A stretch of 64,000 bases of DNA from Flavobacterium cupriresistens (GTDB taxonomy: Bacteria > Bacteroidota > Bacteroidia > Flavobacteriales > Flavobacteriaceae): positions 2,914,001 through 2,978,000 of the forward strand of contig NZ_CP087134.1 of assembly GCF_020911925.1 (NCBI RefSeq). The letters run 5' to 3'. Below, piece by piece: positions 1-8,104 of this stretch. Numbering within the stretch: position 1 is the first letter of the stretch; every line of letters begins with the position of its first letter. The translations under genes and the position numbers were made by a program. The notes below the pieces were generated by a model. The model did not search any database. It was not told the DNA's origin and worked only from the letters and a program-made list of their open reading frames with translations.

Positions 1-1
1 T

Positions 2-874
2 TATTTTGCTTCCTCGCTGCGGGTCTTGCGCAGATACGGCTGTATACCAACAGTTGGTTACGATATCACGATAACAGGAGATATTCCGATCAATTCGGGA
101 ACGTCAAGTTCATCGGCTTTGTTGATGGCTTGGATTCGTTTTTTAATTGCAGCTTTCGGAGTTGATGATGAGGTTACTCCTGAGTTTATCTCAAAAATCG
201 GATACGAATCAGAAGTATTGGAGCACAGAGAGCCGGGTGGAATGATGGATCATTTTAGCATTGGTGTTGGCAATATAGTGTATATCAATACAAAAGATCC
301 TTTTTCTTATAAAGTTATCGGGGCTGAATTAAAAGGTCTGATTACCGGAGTTTCCGGGGTTCCAAAAGAGACCATCGGTTTGTTAGGGGACTTAAAAGGG
401 AATGCTTTAATGGCTATTGATGTGGTAAAGCAAAATTTTCCCGATTTTGATTTATATACTGCTGAAATTGAAGATATAGACCGATACAGAAATTGTCTTC
501 CCGATCGGTTAATTCCGTTTTTTGAAGCGGCGATTAAAAATTATCACTATACCAAAGAAGCCTTAAAAGAGTTCGAAAAACCCGTTTTGGATCTTAAAAA
601 AATAGGCTCTTTAATGAATGATCATCATGCCGTTTTGCGTGATTTATTGAAAATTACTGTTCCAAGAATTGACGACATGGTAAATGCAGCTTTGAAAGCG
701 GGTGCATACGGAGCCAAAATCGTTGGTTCAGGCGGTGGCGGAAGTATTGTAGTTATTGCCGATCCTAAAGTGGAAAATCTGGTTATAGAGGCCATTTTAA
801 AAGCCGGAGCAGAGGAGGCTTACGCTGTAAATGTAGATGCTGGCGTAAGAATTTTAGAAAATATTGAAATTTAA
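2..874 (+). CDS. GHMP-family sugar kinase, 5' end outside window
   Basis: The reading frame is open from base 2, so the N-terminus lies upstream and the in-frame TTG at 26 is not the real start. GHMP kinases phosphorylate small molecules such as galactose, N-acetylhexosamines or mevalonate with ATP. Visible motifs are the ATP-binding loop PINSGTSSSSALL, the segment EHREPGGMMDH and the C-terminal glycine-rich motif KIVGSGGGGS. It is followed after 9 bp by a sugar nucleotidyltransferase and then by a transporter and NagB. That context suggests it makes a sugar-1-phosphate, possibly from an amino sugar. The substrate is inference. Family assignment is firm; galactokinase or N-acetylhexosamine kinase are both possible. 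Confidence 0.85.
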   Translation, partial: YFASSLRVLRRYGCIPTVGYDITITGDIPINSGTSSSSALLMAWIRFLIAAFGVDDEVTPEFISKIGYESEVLEHREPGGMMDHFSIGVGNIVYINTKDPFSYKVIGAELKGLITGVSGVPKETIGLLGDLKGNALMAIDVVKQNFPDFDLYTAEIEDIDRYRNCLPDRLIPFFEAAIKNYHYTKEALKEFEKPVLDLKKIGSLMNDHHAVLRDLLKITVPRIDDMVNAALKAGAYGAKIVGSGGGGSIVVIADPKVENLVIEAILKAGAEEAYAVNVDAGVRILENIEI

Positions 875-883
875 AAAAATAAG

Positions 884-1765
884 ATGCACAACAATTTAGT
901 TATTCTTGCCGGAGGAGCTTCTTCCCGCATGAAAAAAGAAGCGATTACCACTAATTTATCGCCGGAAGAAATAGCACAGGCAAACGAAAGAAGTAAAGGT
1001 TTAATCGGAGTAGGAGCCAGTGGAAGACCGCTGTTGGATTATCTTTTGTTGAATGCAAAAAAAGCAGGGTACCAAAATATTTACATTATTATTGGAGAAC
1101 AGGGAGGTTTGTTTAAAGAGTTTTACGGAAGTGAAATGAAGAACAATGATTTTCATGGACTCAACATCTCATTCGCTGTACAGTATATTCCGGAAGGAAG
1201 AGAAAAACCGTTTGGTACTGCTGATGCTTTGTTTCAGGCTGTTGAGCAATATCCGGAACTAAATACACAACAGTATTCCGTTTGTAACAGTGATAACCTG
1301 TATTCAGCTGCCGCTTTATTGGCACTTCGTGAAACCGAAAGTCCAAATGCTTTTATTAGTTACGATCGTGATGCTTTGGCGTTTCCAATAGAACGAATTT
1401 CACGTTTTGCGATCGCCAAACTGGATAAAAACAATCAATTGTTGGATATTTTAGAAAAACCTACGGCTGATGTTTTAGAAGAATATAAAGATATTGACGG
1501 GAAAATCAGAGTGAGCATGAATGCTTTTAAATTTAATGGTGCAACCTTATATACGCATCTTAAAAACTGTCCGGTTCATCCCGAAAGAGACGAGAAAGAA
1601 TTGCCAACGGTACTTTTGAACTCTGTTAAAGAAAACCCCGGTACAACAATTGGTATCGCATTTTCTGAGCATGTACCTGATTTAACTGCAAAAGAAGATA
1701 TTGCAGATGTAAAGGAATACCTTCAGAAATATTACCCTGACCTAAATTGGGAAACAAAAAATTAA
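884..1765 (+). CDS. sugar-phosphate nucleotidyltransferase-like protein
   Basis: This 293-residue protein begins with a nucleotide-binding loop of the NDP-sugar pyrophosphorylase fold (LVILAGGASSRMKKE), followed by LDYLLLNAKKAGYQNIYIII, typical of the Rossmann-like core. CNSDNLYS near residue 135 fits the metal- or nucleotide-binding DxD-like region. Such enzymes join a sugar-1-phosphate to an NTP and release pyrophosphate. It starts 9 bp after the GHMP kinase gene, so the two probably act in sequence, kinase then nucleotidyl transfer. No left-handed beta-helix acyltransferase domain follows, so it is not a full GlmU. The exact sugar and nucleotide cannot be read from the sequence. Confidence 0.8.
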   Translation: MHNNLVILAGGASSRMKKEAITTNLSPEEIAQANERSKGLIGVGASGRPLLDYLLLNAKKAGYQNIYIIIGEQGGLFKEFYGSEMKNNDFHGLNISFAVQYIPEGREKPFGTADALFQAVEQYPELNTQQYSVCNSDNLYSAAALLALRETESPNAFISYDRDALAFPIERISRFAIAKLDKNNQLLDILEKPTADVLEEYKDIDGKIRVSMNAFKFNGATLYTHLKNCPVHPERDEKELPTVLLNSVKENPGTTIGIAFSEHVPDLTAKEDIADVKEYLQKYYPDLNWETKN

Positions 1766-1810
1766 CAAAATTTTCATATCTGAATTAGGAATAAGACCAA
1801 CTTATTGTAT

Positions 1811-1818
1811 TACTTTTG
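1811..1818 (+). promoter_or_regulatory. putative -7 promoter element TACTTTTG
   Basis: TACTTTTG matches the Bacteroidetes TAnnTTTG consensus. It lies 110 bp before the transporter start. A second match, TAGATTTG, lies at 1886-1893, nearer the gene. Which one is used is unknown. Confidence 0.4.
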
Positions 1819-1859
1819 TTTTGCAAAAAAAATGCAAAACATTTGCGTAAAAACCGCAA
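1817..1859. promoter_or_regulatory. two operator-like inverted repeats with equal 7-bp spacers
   Basis: The first repeat has perfect 9-bp arms TGTTTTGCA (1817-1825) and TGCAAAACA (1833-1841) around a 7-bp A-run. The second has 5-bp arms TTGCG (1843-1847) and CGCAA (1855-1859), also 7 bp apart. They sit directly on and after the candidate -7 element at 1811, a position suited to a repressor such as a LacI, GntR or ROK family regulator. No regulator gene is in the window, so this is inference from symmetry and position. Confidence 0.45.
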
Positions 1860-1929
1860 TAAGTAATTTAGTGTTGATTCTACTTTAGATTTGAAATCAA
1901 AATCTTTTTAACAATCAACCAAAAATAGT

Positions 1930-3309
1930 ATGTCAAACATTGAAAATGCAGTCCGTTTAGAGAGAGGGAATCCGGTTATTCCGATGGTTATTTTAACCTT
2001 ATTGTTTTTTATTCTGGGTTTTGTTACCTGGCTTAACGGGCCTTTAATTCCATTTTTCGAATTGGCCTGTGAGTTATCCTCTTCACAAGCTTATTTTGTG
2101 ACTTTTGCTTTTTATATTGCCTATTTTGTGATGGCAATTCCATCCTCTTGGATTATCGAAAAAGTAGGGTATAAGAATGGTATTTCTTTAGGATTATTGA
2201 TCATTGCAGCCGGCGCATTTATGTTTTATCCCGCTGCGTCAAGCCGTACTTTTTTGCTGTTTTTAATTGCATTATTTGTGATGGGAACAGGCTTAGCTGT
2301 TTTGCAAACTGCCTCTAATCCGTATGTTGTCGTTATAGGTCCTCGTGAAAGTGCTGCGGCAAGAATAAGTGTTCTGGGAATTGCAAACAAACTGGCCGGA
2401 TTTGTGGCTCCGATTGTATTAACAGCCTTGGTTTTATCAAACATGCAGGATTTTACTGCCGATAAGATTGCGTTGTTGGATGAAGCATCAAAAACAGCTG
2501 CTTTAAATTCACTTGCACTGCAATTGCAAAGACCTTATCTTTATATGGGGTTGATCATTATGGTTTTAGCGTTGTTGGTTAAGTTTTCTCCGCTTCCTGA
2601 GATTGATTTGGATGAAGACGGAAATGTAACAAATTTGAGTATTTTTCAGCAAATAAAAAACGCATTTAAGTACCCGCAATTGGTTTTAGGTGTTGTAACT
2701 TTGATGCTGTACATATCAGCGGAAGTTTTGGCCGGTGATTCAATAGGTGGTTTCGGAAAACAATTAGGAGTTTATGGCGATGAAGGGAACTTTTATTTGA
2801 AATTAACCTCATTCACTATGTCATTTATGGTAGTGGGTTATGTATTGGGAATCACATTAATTCCAAAATATCTTTCGCAGGTTACAGCTTTAAAAGCTTC
2901 GGGATTTTTAGGTTTAATTTTGGTTTTAGCGATTGTATTAATCTCTCCAAAGTTAATGATTCAGTTGCCCGGAATTCCAAATTTACCGATTGTAATTCTT
3001 TTGGTAGCCTTACTTGGATTGGCAAATGCACTTTGCTGGCCGGCAATTTGGCCGATGGCTCTTCAGGATTTAGGAGGTTATACTAAAATTGCAAGTGCAA
3101 TTTTGATTATGGGAATTATTGGTGGTGCTGTTTTTCCTCTGTTTTATGGGATGATTGTGGAGCACGTAAATACATCAAATATTGAAAATGGAGTAGCGTT
3201 AACTTCAAAAAGCGGGAATCAAATTGCTTATTTAATATTATTGCCTTCGTATTTAATGATTCTTTTTTATGCAATAAAAGGTCATAAATACAGAAGTTGG
3301 AAGATTTAG
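1930..3309 (+). CDS. MFS sugar transporter, FucP/GluP/NagP-like
   Basis: This 459-residue inner-membrane protein has about twelve hydrophobic helices and the FucP-type opening LLFFILGFVTWLNGPLIPFF. Loop motifs such as EKVGYKNG between early helices fit the major facilitator superfamily. Family members import fucose, glucose/galactose or N-acetylglucosamine by proton or sodium symport. The nagB fusion gene starts 27 bp downstream, which makes an amino sugar such as GlcNAc or glucosamine the likely cargo; that is inference from context. Operator-like repeats and a -7 element lie upstream, so transporter and nagB may form a separately regulated transcript. Confidence 0.85.
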   Translation: MSNIENAVRLERGNPVIPMVILTLLFFILGFVTWLNGPLIPFFELACELSSSQAYFVTFAFYIAYFVMAIPSSWIIEKVGYKNGISLGLLIIAAGAFMFYPAASSRTFLLFLIALFVMGTGLAVLQTASNPYVVVIGPRESAAARISVLGIANKLAGFVAPIVLTALVLSNMQDFTADKIALLDEASKTAALNSLALQLQRPYLYMGLIIMVLALLVKFSPLPEIDLDEDGNVTNLSIFQQIKNAFKYPQLVLGVVTLMLYISAEVLAGDSIGGFGKQLGVYGDEGNFYLKLTSFTMSFMVVGYVLGITLIPKYLSQVTALKASGFLGLILVLAIVLISPKLMIQLPGIPNLPIVILLVALLGLANALCWPAIWPMALQDLGGYTKIASAILIMGIIGGAVFPLFYGMIVEHVNTSNIENGVALTSKSGNQIAYLILLPSYLMILFYAIKGHKYRSWKI

Positions 3310-3336
3310 AATCAGGAATAAAAAAAGATATATATC

Positions 3337-5265
3337 ATGTTAAAAAGTAAAATAGACAAAGCAACAGGCTTCGAAAAACGATTTGAAAACATCAATACAG
3401 TAGTTTTTGAAAATTCTAATGAGGCTTCTAAGGCGGTTGCTCAGGAAATTGCAGCTTTAATTCAATCCAAACAAAAAGAAAACAAACCTTGTATTTTAGG
3501 TCTGGCAACCGGTTCTTCTCCAAAAGGATTGTATGCAGAGTTAGTACGTCTTCATAAAGAGGAAGGTTTGAGTTTTAAAAACGTAATTAGTTTTAATTTG
3601 GATGAATATTATCCAATGGAACCCAATTCTATCAACAGTTATGTTCGTTTTATGAAAGAATTACTGTTTGACCATGTCGATATTTTACCTGAAAACTTCC
3701 ACGTTCCCGATGGACTTTTAACCAAAGAACAAATTGCAGATTACTGCCATGATTACGAAGCTAAAATTGAAGCCTTAGGTGGAATCGATTTACAAATTCT
3801 TGGAATTGGAGGAAACGGACATATTGGTTTTAATGAATCCGGTTCTCTTCAAAACTCCAAAACGCGTTTGGTAGCTTTAGACCATATTACAAGAGTTGCC
3901 GCAAGTAAAGATTTTTCCGGATTGAGTAATACGCCAAGAACTGCAATTACACTTGGAGTTAAAAAAATCATGGAGGCCAAACAAGTTATTTTGATGGCTT
4001 GGGGAGAAGGAAAATCCAATGTGATCAAAAAATCGGTTGAAGATGAGGTGACCAATCAGATTCCGGCTTCGTTTTTACAGGAACACAATAATGCTGTTTT
4101 TGTTTTAGACAAAGAAGCATCTTCAAAACTAACCCGAATCAACAGACCTTGGTTGGTTGAAAAAGTAACCTGGAGTGATAAATTAATCCGTAAAGCCGTT
4201 TTAGGATTGGCACTTGATCTTAAAAAACCAATTTTAATGCTTACCGATGCCGATTATATCGAAAACGGCATGAGTGATTTATTGGCCGATTCAGGTCCTG
4301 CTTACGACATTAATATTAAGATATTCAATAAATTACAAAATACAATTACAGGTTGGCCAGGTGGGAAACCAAATGCAGACGATGCTAATCGTCCTGAAAG
4401 AGCGGAGCCAGCCAGAAAACGTGTATTGCTTTTCAGTCCACACCCTGATGATGATATTATCAGTATGGGAGGAACGTTTATGCGTTTGCAAGAGCAAGGG
4501 CATGAAGTGCACGTAGCGTACCAGACTTCAGGAAATATTGCCGTTGCCGATGATGAAGCCTTGCGTTTTGCAAGTTTCGTAATTGATTACAATGAGAAAT
4601 TCGGAATCAAAAGTCCGGAAGCGGATGCGATTTATGAAAAAGCAGTTAACTTCTTAAAAAATAAAAAGAACAGCGAAATTGATATCCCTGAAGTGCGTTA
4701 TATCAAAGGACTAATCAGAAAAGGAGAAGCAAGAGCAACAAGTCATTTTGTTGGTTTAACAGACGATCAAATTCATTTTATGGAGCTTCCATTTTATGAA
4801 ACAGGTACCATTGAGAAAAAACCAATCGGACAAGAAGACATTCAATTGACGATGGATTTAATTGAAAAAATTAAACCACATCAAATATATGCTGCAGGAG
4901 ATTTAGCAGATCCACACGGAACACACAAAGTATGTTTAGATGCTATTTTTGAAGCCGTGAAAGCCTTAAAACCAAAATCATTTATGGACGACTGTTGGTT
5001 ATGGTTGTACCGTGGTGCTTGGCAGGAATGGGGTATTGACGAAGTAGAAATGGCAGTGCCTATGAGCCCGGATCAGGTTTTGGCAAAACGCCATGGAATC
5101 TTCAAACACCAATCTCAAAAAGACGGTGTTGTTTTTCAGGGAACCGATGCCAGAGAATTTTGGCAAAGAGCCGAAGACCGAAATCACGAAACAGCAGCTT
5201 TGTATCAGCAATTAGGTTTAGCGACTTATGCGGCGATGGAAGCGTTTGTGAGATGGCATTACTAG
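3337..5265 (+). CDS. nagB: glucosamine-6-phosphate deaminase fused to PIG-L/LmbE domain
   Basis: Residues 1 to about 290 are a NagB domain, which converts glucosamine-6-phosphate to fructose-6-phosphate and ammonia. Its motifs are GLATGSSPKGLYAEL, NLDEYYPM and GIGGNGHIGFNES. From about residue 365 a PIG-L/LmbE-type domain follows, with the metal-binding motif SPHPDDDIISMGG and a second HGTHKVC motif near residue 530. LmbE-type enzymes are zinc-dependent deacetylases of N-acetylated amino sugars. At 642 residues it is more than twice a stand-alone NagB. Long NagB-LmbE fusions are known in Bacteroidetes; whether the second domain deacetylates GlcNAc-6-phosphate here is not established. The start ATG at 3337 fits the upstream spacing. 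Confidence 0.93.
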   Translation: MLKSKIDKATGFEKRFENINTVVFENSNEASKAVAQEIAALIQSKQKENKPCILGLATGSSPKGLYAELVRLHKEEGLSFKNVISFNLDEYYPMEPNSINSYVRFMKELLFDHVDILPENFHVPDGLLTKEQIADYCHDYEAKIEALGGIDLQILGIGGNGHIGFNESGSLQNSKTRLVALDHITRVAASKDFSGLSNTPRTAITLGVKKIMEAKQVILMAWGEGKSNVIKKSVEDEVTNQIPASFLQEHNNAVFVLDKEASSKLTRINRPWLVEKVTWSDKLIRKAVLGLALDLKKPILMLTDADYIENGMSDLLADSGPAYDINIKIFNKLQNTITGWPGGKPNADDANRPERAEPARKRVLLFSPHPDDDIISMGGTFMRLQEQGHEVHVAYQTSGNIAVADDEALRFASFVIDYNEKFGIKSPEADAIYEKAVNFLKNKKNSEIDIPEVRYIKGLIRKGEARATSHFVGLTDDQIHFMELPFYETGTIEKKPIGQEDIQLTMDLIEKIKPHQIYAAGDLADPHGTHKVCLDAIFEAVKALKPKSFMDDCWLWLYRGAWQEWGIDEVEMAVPMSPDQVLAKRHGIFKHQSQKDGVVFQGTDAREFWQRAEDRNHETAALYQQLGLATYAAMEAFVRWHY

Positions 5266-5270
5266 GTAGA

Positions 5271-5312
5271 AGGTGCTAAGATTCTGAGCTGCTAAGGTTC
5301 TGAGTTAAAAAA
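5271..5312. repeat. dispersed repeat copy 1 (CTTAG/CTCAGAA type)
   Basis: Read on the minus strand this contains AACTCAGAACCTTAGCAG followed by CTCAGAATCTTAGCACCTT. Two further copies lie at 23571-23610 and 27863-27904. All three sit just after gene ends. Confidence 0.55.
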
Positions 5313-5319
5313 AGTTTTG

Positions 5320-5389
5320 GCCACGAATTACACGAATTTTCGCGAATTTATTTTCGGGATAATTGGCGTGATTCGTGGCTTTTTTTTTT
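5320..5389 (+). terminator. inverted repeat followed by T-tract, likely nagB terminator
   Basis: Arms GCCACGAAT (5320-5328) and ATTCGTGGC (5371-5379) pair perfectly and extend inward with mismatches. Nine or more T follow directly at 5380-5389. The same opening sequence recurs at 62711-62731, so this is also a member of a dispersed element family. Confidence 0.6.
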
Positions 5390-5455
5390 GCCACAGATTA
5401 AAGGATTCTTGCAGATTTAAAAAAAAAAATCATTTTAATCCTTTAAATCTGTGGC
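5390..5455. repeat. near-perfect inverted repeat (CCACAGATT family)
   Basis: The left arm 5390-5407 (GCCACAGATTAAAGGATT) pairs with the right arm 5437-5455, differing by one inserted T. It abuts the T-tract of the previous hairpin. It may act as a terminator or be a small non-coding repeat element; no ORF is inside. Confidence 0.6.
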
Positions 5456-5476
5456 AAAAAAAATAAAAAATAAAAG

Positions 5477-5484
5477 TAACTTTG
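5477..5484 (+). promoter_or_regulatory. -7 promoter element TAACTTTG
   Basis: TAACTTTG matches TAnnTTTG exactly. It lies 67 bp before the preferred ATG of the DUF3820 gene and just before a leader hairpin. Confidence 0.6.
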
Positions 5485-5491
5485 CATAATT

Positions 5492-5543
5492 AGAAGCAAG
5501 AAAAGAGAATGAGTCTATTCTTTTTTTCTTGCTTCTTTTTTCT
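5492..5543 (+). terminator. leader hairpin with U-tract, attenuator-like
   Basis: AGAAGCAAG (5492-5500) pairs with CTTGCTTCT (5528-5536), and the stem continues inward almost without break. It is followed by a T-run. It lies between the promoter and the ATG at 5551, so it could terminate early transcripts. Confidence 0.45.
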
Positions 5544-5550
5544 AAAAAAA

Positions 5551-5787
5551 ATGCAACAAGACAGTAAACTTCTCATAAAATTAGCCCATACCAAAATGCC
5601 TTTCGGGAAATACGAAGGACGTTACTTAATAGACTTACCCGAGTATTATGTTGTTTGGTATCAAAATAAAGGTTTCCCGAAAGGAGAGCTAGGACAACAA
5701 CTTCAACTGATCTATGAACTAAAACTAAACGGATTAGAAGAGTTGATCCGTAATATCAAAAAGCAGTATCCTAAGCCTTTGAAGTAG
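5551..5787 (+). CDS. DUF3820 family protein
   Basis: This 78-residue protein shows the compact DUF3820 pattern: TKMPFGKYEGRYLIDLPEYY, then VVWYQNKGFPKGELGQQL. The family is small, cytosolic and widespread, and a firm biochemical role is not established. I prefer the ATG at 5551 over the in-frame ATG at 5509 because the latter would add a hydrophobic Phe-rich stretch that is really the U-rich side of the leader hairpin. It stands alone, with its own promoter at 5477. Confidence 0.8.
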   Translation: MQQDSKLLIKLAHTKMPFGKYEGRYLIDLPEYYVVWYQNKGFPKGELGQQLQLIYELKLNGLEELIRNIKKQYPKPLK

Positions 5788-6176
5788 TTTTTGGGTTAGC
5801 TGTTAGAGCTACACTTGTATTTGTTTTTCAATTATCGAAGTTTTTTTAACGGAATTAATATACCACGATTTTGCTTATGTGAAGCGGCTAATTTATGCCT
5901 TGATTTTACTTTGTAGCGATAGCGTTGTGAAAAATAAATAAAACAGGCTGTTATAGAAAAATAATAATTGAACAATTGTTTCTTTTTGGTAACAGTCTTA
6001 TTCGTAAAAACTTCATTATAATGAGAAGGAGGAAGATTATCAAGGTTTTAAAAGTGATTTTCTGATACATAAAAGAGTGGTTTTTTGAAATATAAAGACT
6101 ACAAAAATTTTACATAAATTTTATTATTTGTAAGAAATATTTTATATATTTGGATAAATATTGAAATATCTCTATT
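5788..6176. other. 389-bp intergenic region, no gene seen
   Basis: No ORF above about 15 codons with a plausible start was found. The region is very AT-rich near its right end, where the promoter of the export cassette lies. It separates the export cassette from the DUF3820 gene. Confidence 0.6.
6145..6152 (+). promoter_or_regulatory. -7 promoter element TATATTTG of the export cassette
   Basis: TATATTTG fits TAnnTTTG and lies 25 bp before the ATG at 6177. A TTTG at 6127-6130 could serve as a -33 element, although the spacing is short. Confidence 0.5.
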
Positions 6177-7511
6177 ATGAAAAATCTTAAAAAAATGAAA
6201 TTTTCTGACATTACAGGAATGTTAGAGGCAGATGAAGCAAAGGGAATTTTGGGAGGAGGACCTATAAAGTATACTAACGATCAGGAAGCTCCCGGTGAAG
6301 CGGATAATATTGGAGGAAACGGTGGTTTTGGCTTGACAGGTTTTGGCCAAGGAGGTTTTGTTAGCGGGAGTGCTAACAATTTTTCTCAATTAGGCAGTTA
6401 TGGTAATGCTTCCTTTGGCGGGAATTACTCTAATTCAGGGACTGGTACAAATTCTGGTTCAGGAACAAATAATTTAAATTCTTCTACTTCTAATACCAAT
6501 TATAATAATGATTGGTTTGTCAATGCTCAAGGCAATCTAAGTACTACAAGTGCAATTGCTATTGATCGTTATTTTCAATTTATTCGCGCAAATAATGGGA
6601 TTGTAAATGCGAATCAAGTAAATGCCTTCGTAAATAACGAAAAAACGGCAAGCGGACAGCAGCAAAATTTTATTCAGTATAATATTCAATTGCCGGGCAC
6701 ACGATTAGATAATGTTACTGTAGTGAATTATTACAAAGGGCCAAGTACAATAAAACAAGGTACTGTAATTGATAATATGACATTGCAAATTAATCTTTCC
6801 AATGGTCCAAGAAGCACAAGTACAACCAATACGACAAATTCAAATGCGTCTTGGTATGTAATGCCTATACATGGCAGTTCTTCAAAACCTTCACCTTTAG
6901 AAGCGGCATTACTATCGAAATCAGTTTATGGTGGTAAGGACACGGTTGGGCCTGATAAGCTTTTCGGATGGAAAGTTTCCAATGAAGTAAAAGGTATTAA
7001 GTATAATGATCCTTCCTCAGGTTTTAAATCACAATTATATGAAAGAATTACAGCTGGTAAAAAAGAATATTGTTATGTAACTGCTGGTACAGAACCTGAG
7101 ATAGGAGATTATGCTGCGGACGTCTTACAAACAGCGGGGATTTCTCTGCAATATAAAGAATCTGTGGATAATGCAAAGGCATTAAAGGCTCTGTTTGGTG
7201 ATGCATTATCTTTTTCAGGGCATTCTTTAGGCGGAGGTATGGCAGAAGCCAATGCCCGCGCTACGGGAGGAAGTGCTGTCACAATTAATGCGGCAGGATT
7301 GAGTTATTCAACAGCTTTACTTTTAGGAATAGGGTTCGTGTCAGATACGCATTCTTATATTATGACAAATGATCCTTTAAATATAGCGCAAATGGTGATA
7401 CCGGGACTAACAACAGCGGGAGGGCAAAAACACTATATTACACCAACCAGAACATCAGGAGGGCATGGTGTAAATGAAATGGCAATAGAACTGGGTATAA
7501 AATCAAAGTGA
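6177..7511 (+). CDS. lipase-fold protein with double-glycine leader, PCAT cargo
   Basis: The first 27 residues form a double-glycine leader: Lys-rich start, then LEADEAKGILGG, with Ile at -4 relative to the cut. Cleavage after Gly27 is likely. A Gly/Asn/Ser-rich linker runs to about residue 115. The C-terminal half resembles class 3 / Mbeg1-like alpha/beta-hydrolases: a YVTAGTEPE oxyanion-type segment, the nucleophile elbow SFSGHSLGGG with Ser350, Asp399 in TNDPLN and His430 in GGHGVNEM (His419 is an alternative). This suggests a lipase or phospholipase. Downstream genes are a lipoprotein, a C39-peptidase ABC exporter and an HlyD adaptor, the machinery that removes such leaders. There is no Sec signal peptide and no T9SS tag. 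An antibacterial effector role is inference. Confidence 0.82.
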   Translation: MKNLKKMKFSDITGMLEADEAKGILGGGPIKYTNDQEAPGEADNIGGNGGFGLTGFGQGGFVSGSANNFSQLGSYGNASFGGNYSNSGTGTNSGSGTNNLNSSTSNTNYNNDWFVNAQGNLSTTSAIAIDRYFQFIRANNGIVNANQVNAFVNNEKTASGQQQNFIQYNIQLPGTRLDNVTVVNYYKGPSTIKQGTVIDNMTLQINLSNGPRSTSTTNTTNSNASWYVMPIHGSSSKPSPLEAALLSKSVYGGKDTVGPDKLFGWKVSNEVKGIKYNDPSSGFKSQLYERITAGKKEYCYVTAGTEPEIGDYAADVLQTAGISLQYKESVDNAKALKALFGDALSFSGHSLGGGMAEANARATGGSAVTINAAGLSYSTALLLGIGFVSDTHSYIMTNDPLNIAQMVIPGLTTAGGQKHYITPTRTSGGHGVNEMAIELGIKSK

Positions 7512-7512
7512 G

Positions 7513-8097
7513 ATGAAAAAAGTAATTATGTTATTTGTTATTGTAGCGTCTACATTAAGTTCATGCAATTGCAAGTGTACTAAAACTCATTTATCTAAAG
7601 ACGAAAAAGAGTGGTTTTCGGCTTACAAAAAGGGGCAGCAAATAATTTTTAAAAGCAATCTGGGGAAATTGGACACGCTTTTTGTAGCGGATAAATATGA
7701 AACATATGATAATAAAGAATGTAATTGTTACGAAGTAGGTAATTTACAATACAATATGATGCATATTGACTTTAAGTCCAGAATTTGCCACAATGATTCC
7801 TATTTTGTTAGCGGAGTATCAATTAGTAAAGACGAAATAAATAAAAAGTCTTTTCCTACTTTTAATGTTTTTGGCCTATTTTATCCGGATGTTCAAGTAA
7901 AACCTATACCGACAGAAAGTTGGGTTGTCTTGAGAACATCTTTAAAAAAGTATACACATGTGTATGTTTTTGAAGACGGTATCAATGCAAGAAACTTTGG
8001 TAATAACTATCTAAAATCTTTTTACTGGGATAAAAGAGAAGGTTTAATACGTTACGATACAGGTGAAGGTGAGATATTCGAGCTGCTAAAAAAATAG
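7513..8097 (+). CDS. small lipoprotein, candidate immunity protein
   Basis: This 194-residue protein begins with a lipoprotein signal peptide ending in the lipobox LSSC at Cys18, so it should be membrane-anchored in the envelope. The mature part has several Cys (NCKC, ECNC) and a beta-rich look; I do not recognise a family. It starts 1 bp after the lipase stop codon and 7 bp before the exporter, so it is translated with them. Lipoproteins encoded next to secreted lipases often neutralise them, for example the Tli partners of T6SS lipase effectors. By analogy this could protect the producer. That role is inference; a secretion accessory or chaperone is the main alternative. Confidence 0.7.
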   Translation: MKKVIMLFVIVASTLSSCNCKCTKTHLSKDEKEWFSAYKKGQQIIFKSNLGKLDTLFVADKYETYDNKECNCYEVGNLQYNMMHIDFKSRICHNDSYFVSGVSISKDEINKKSFPTFNVFGLFYPDVQVKPIPTESWVVLRTSLKKYTHVYVFEDGINARNFGNNYLKSFYWDKREGLIRYDTGEGEIFELLKK

Positions 8098-8104
8098 ACC
8101 ACTT

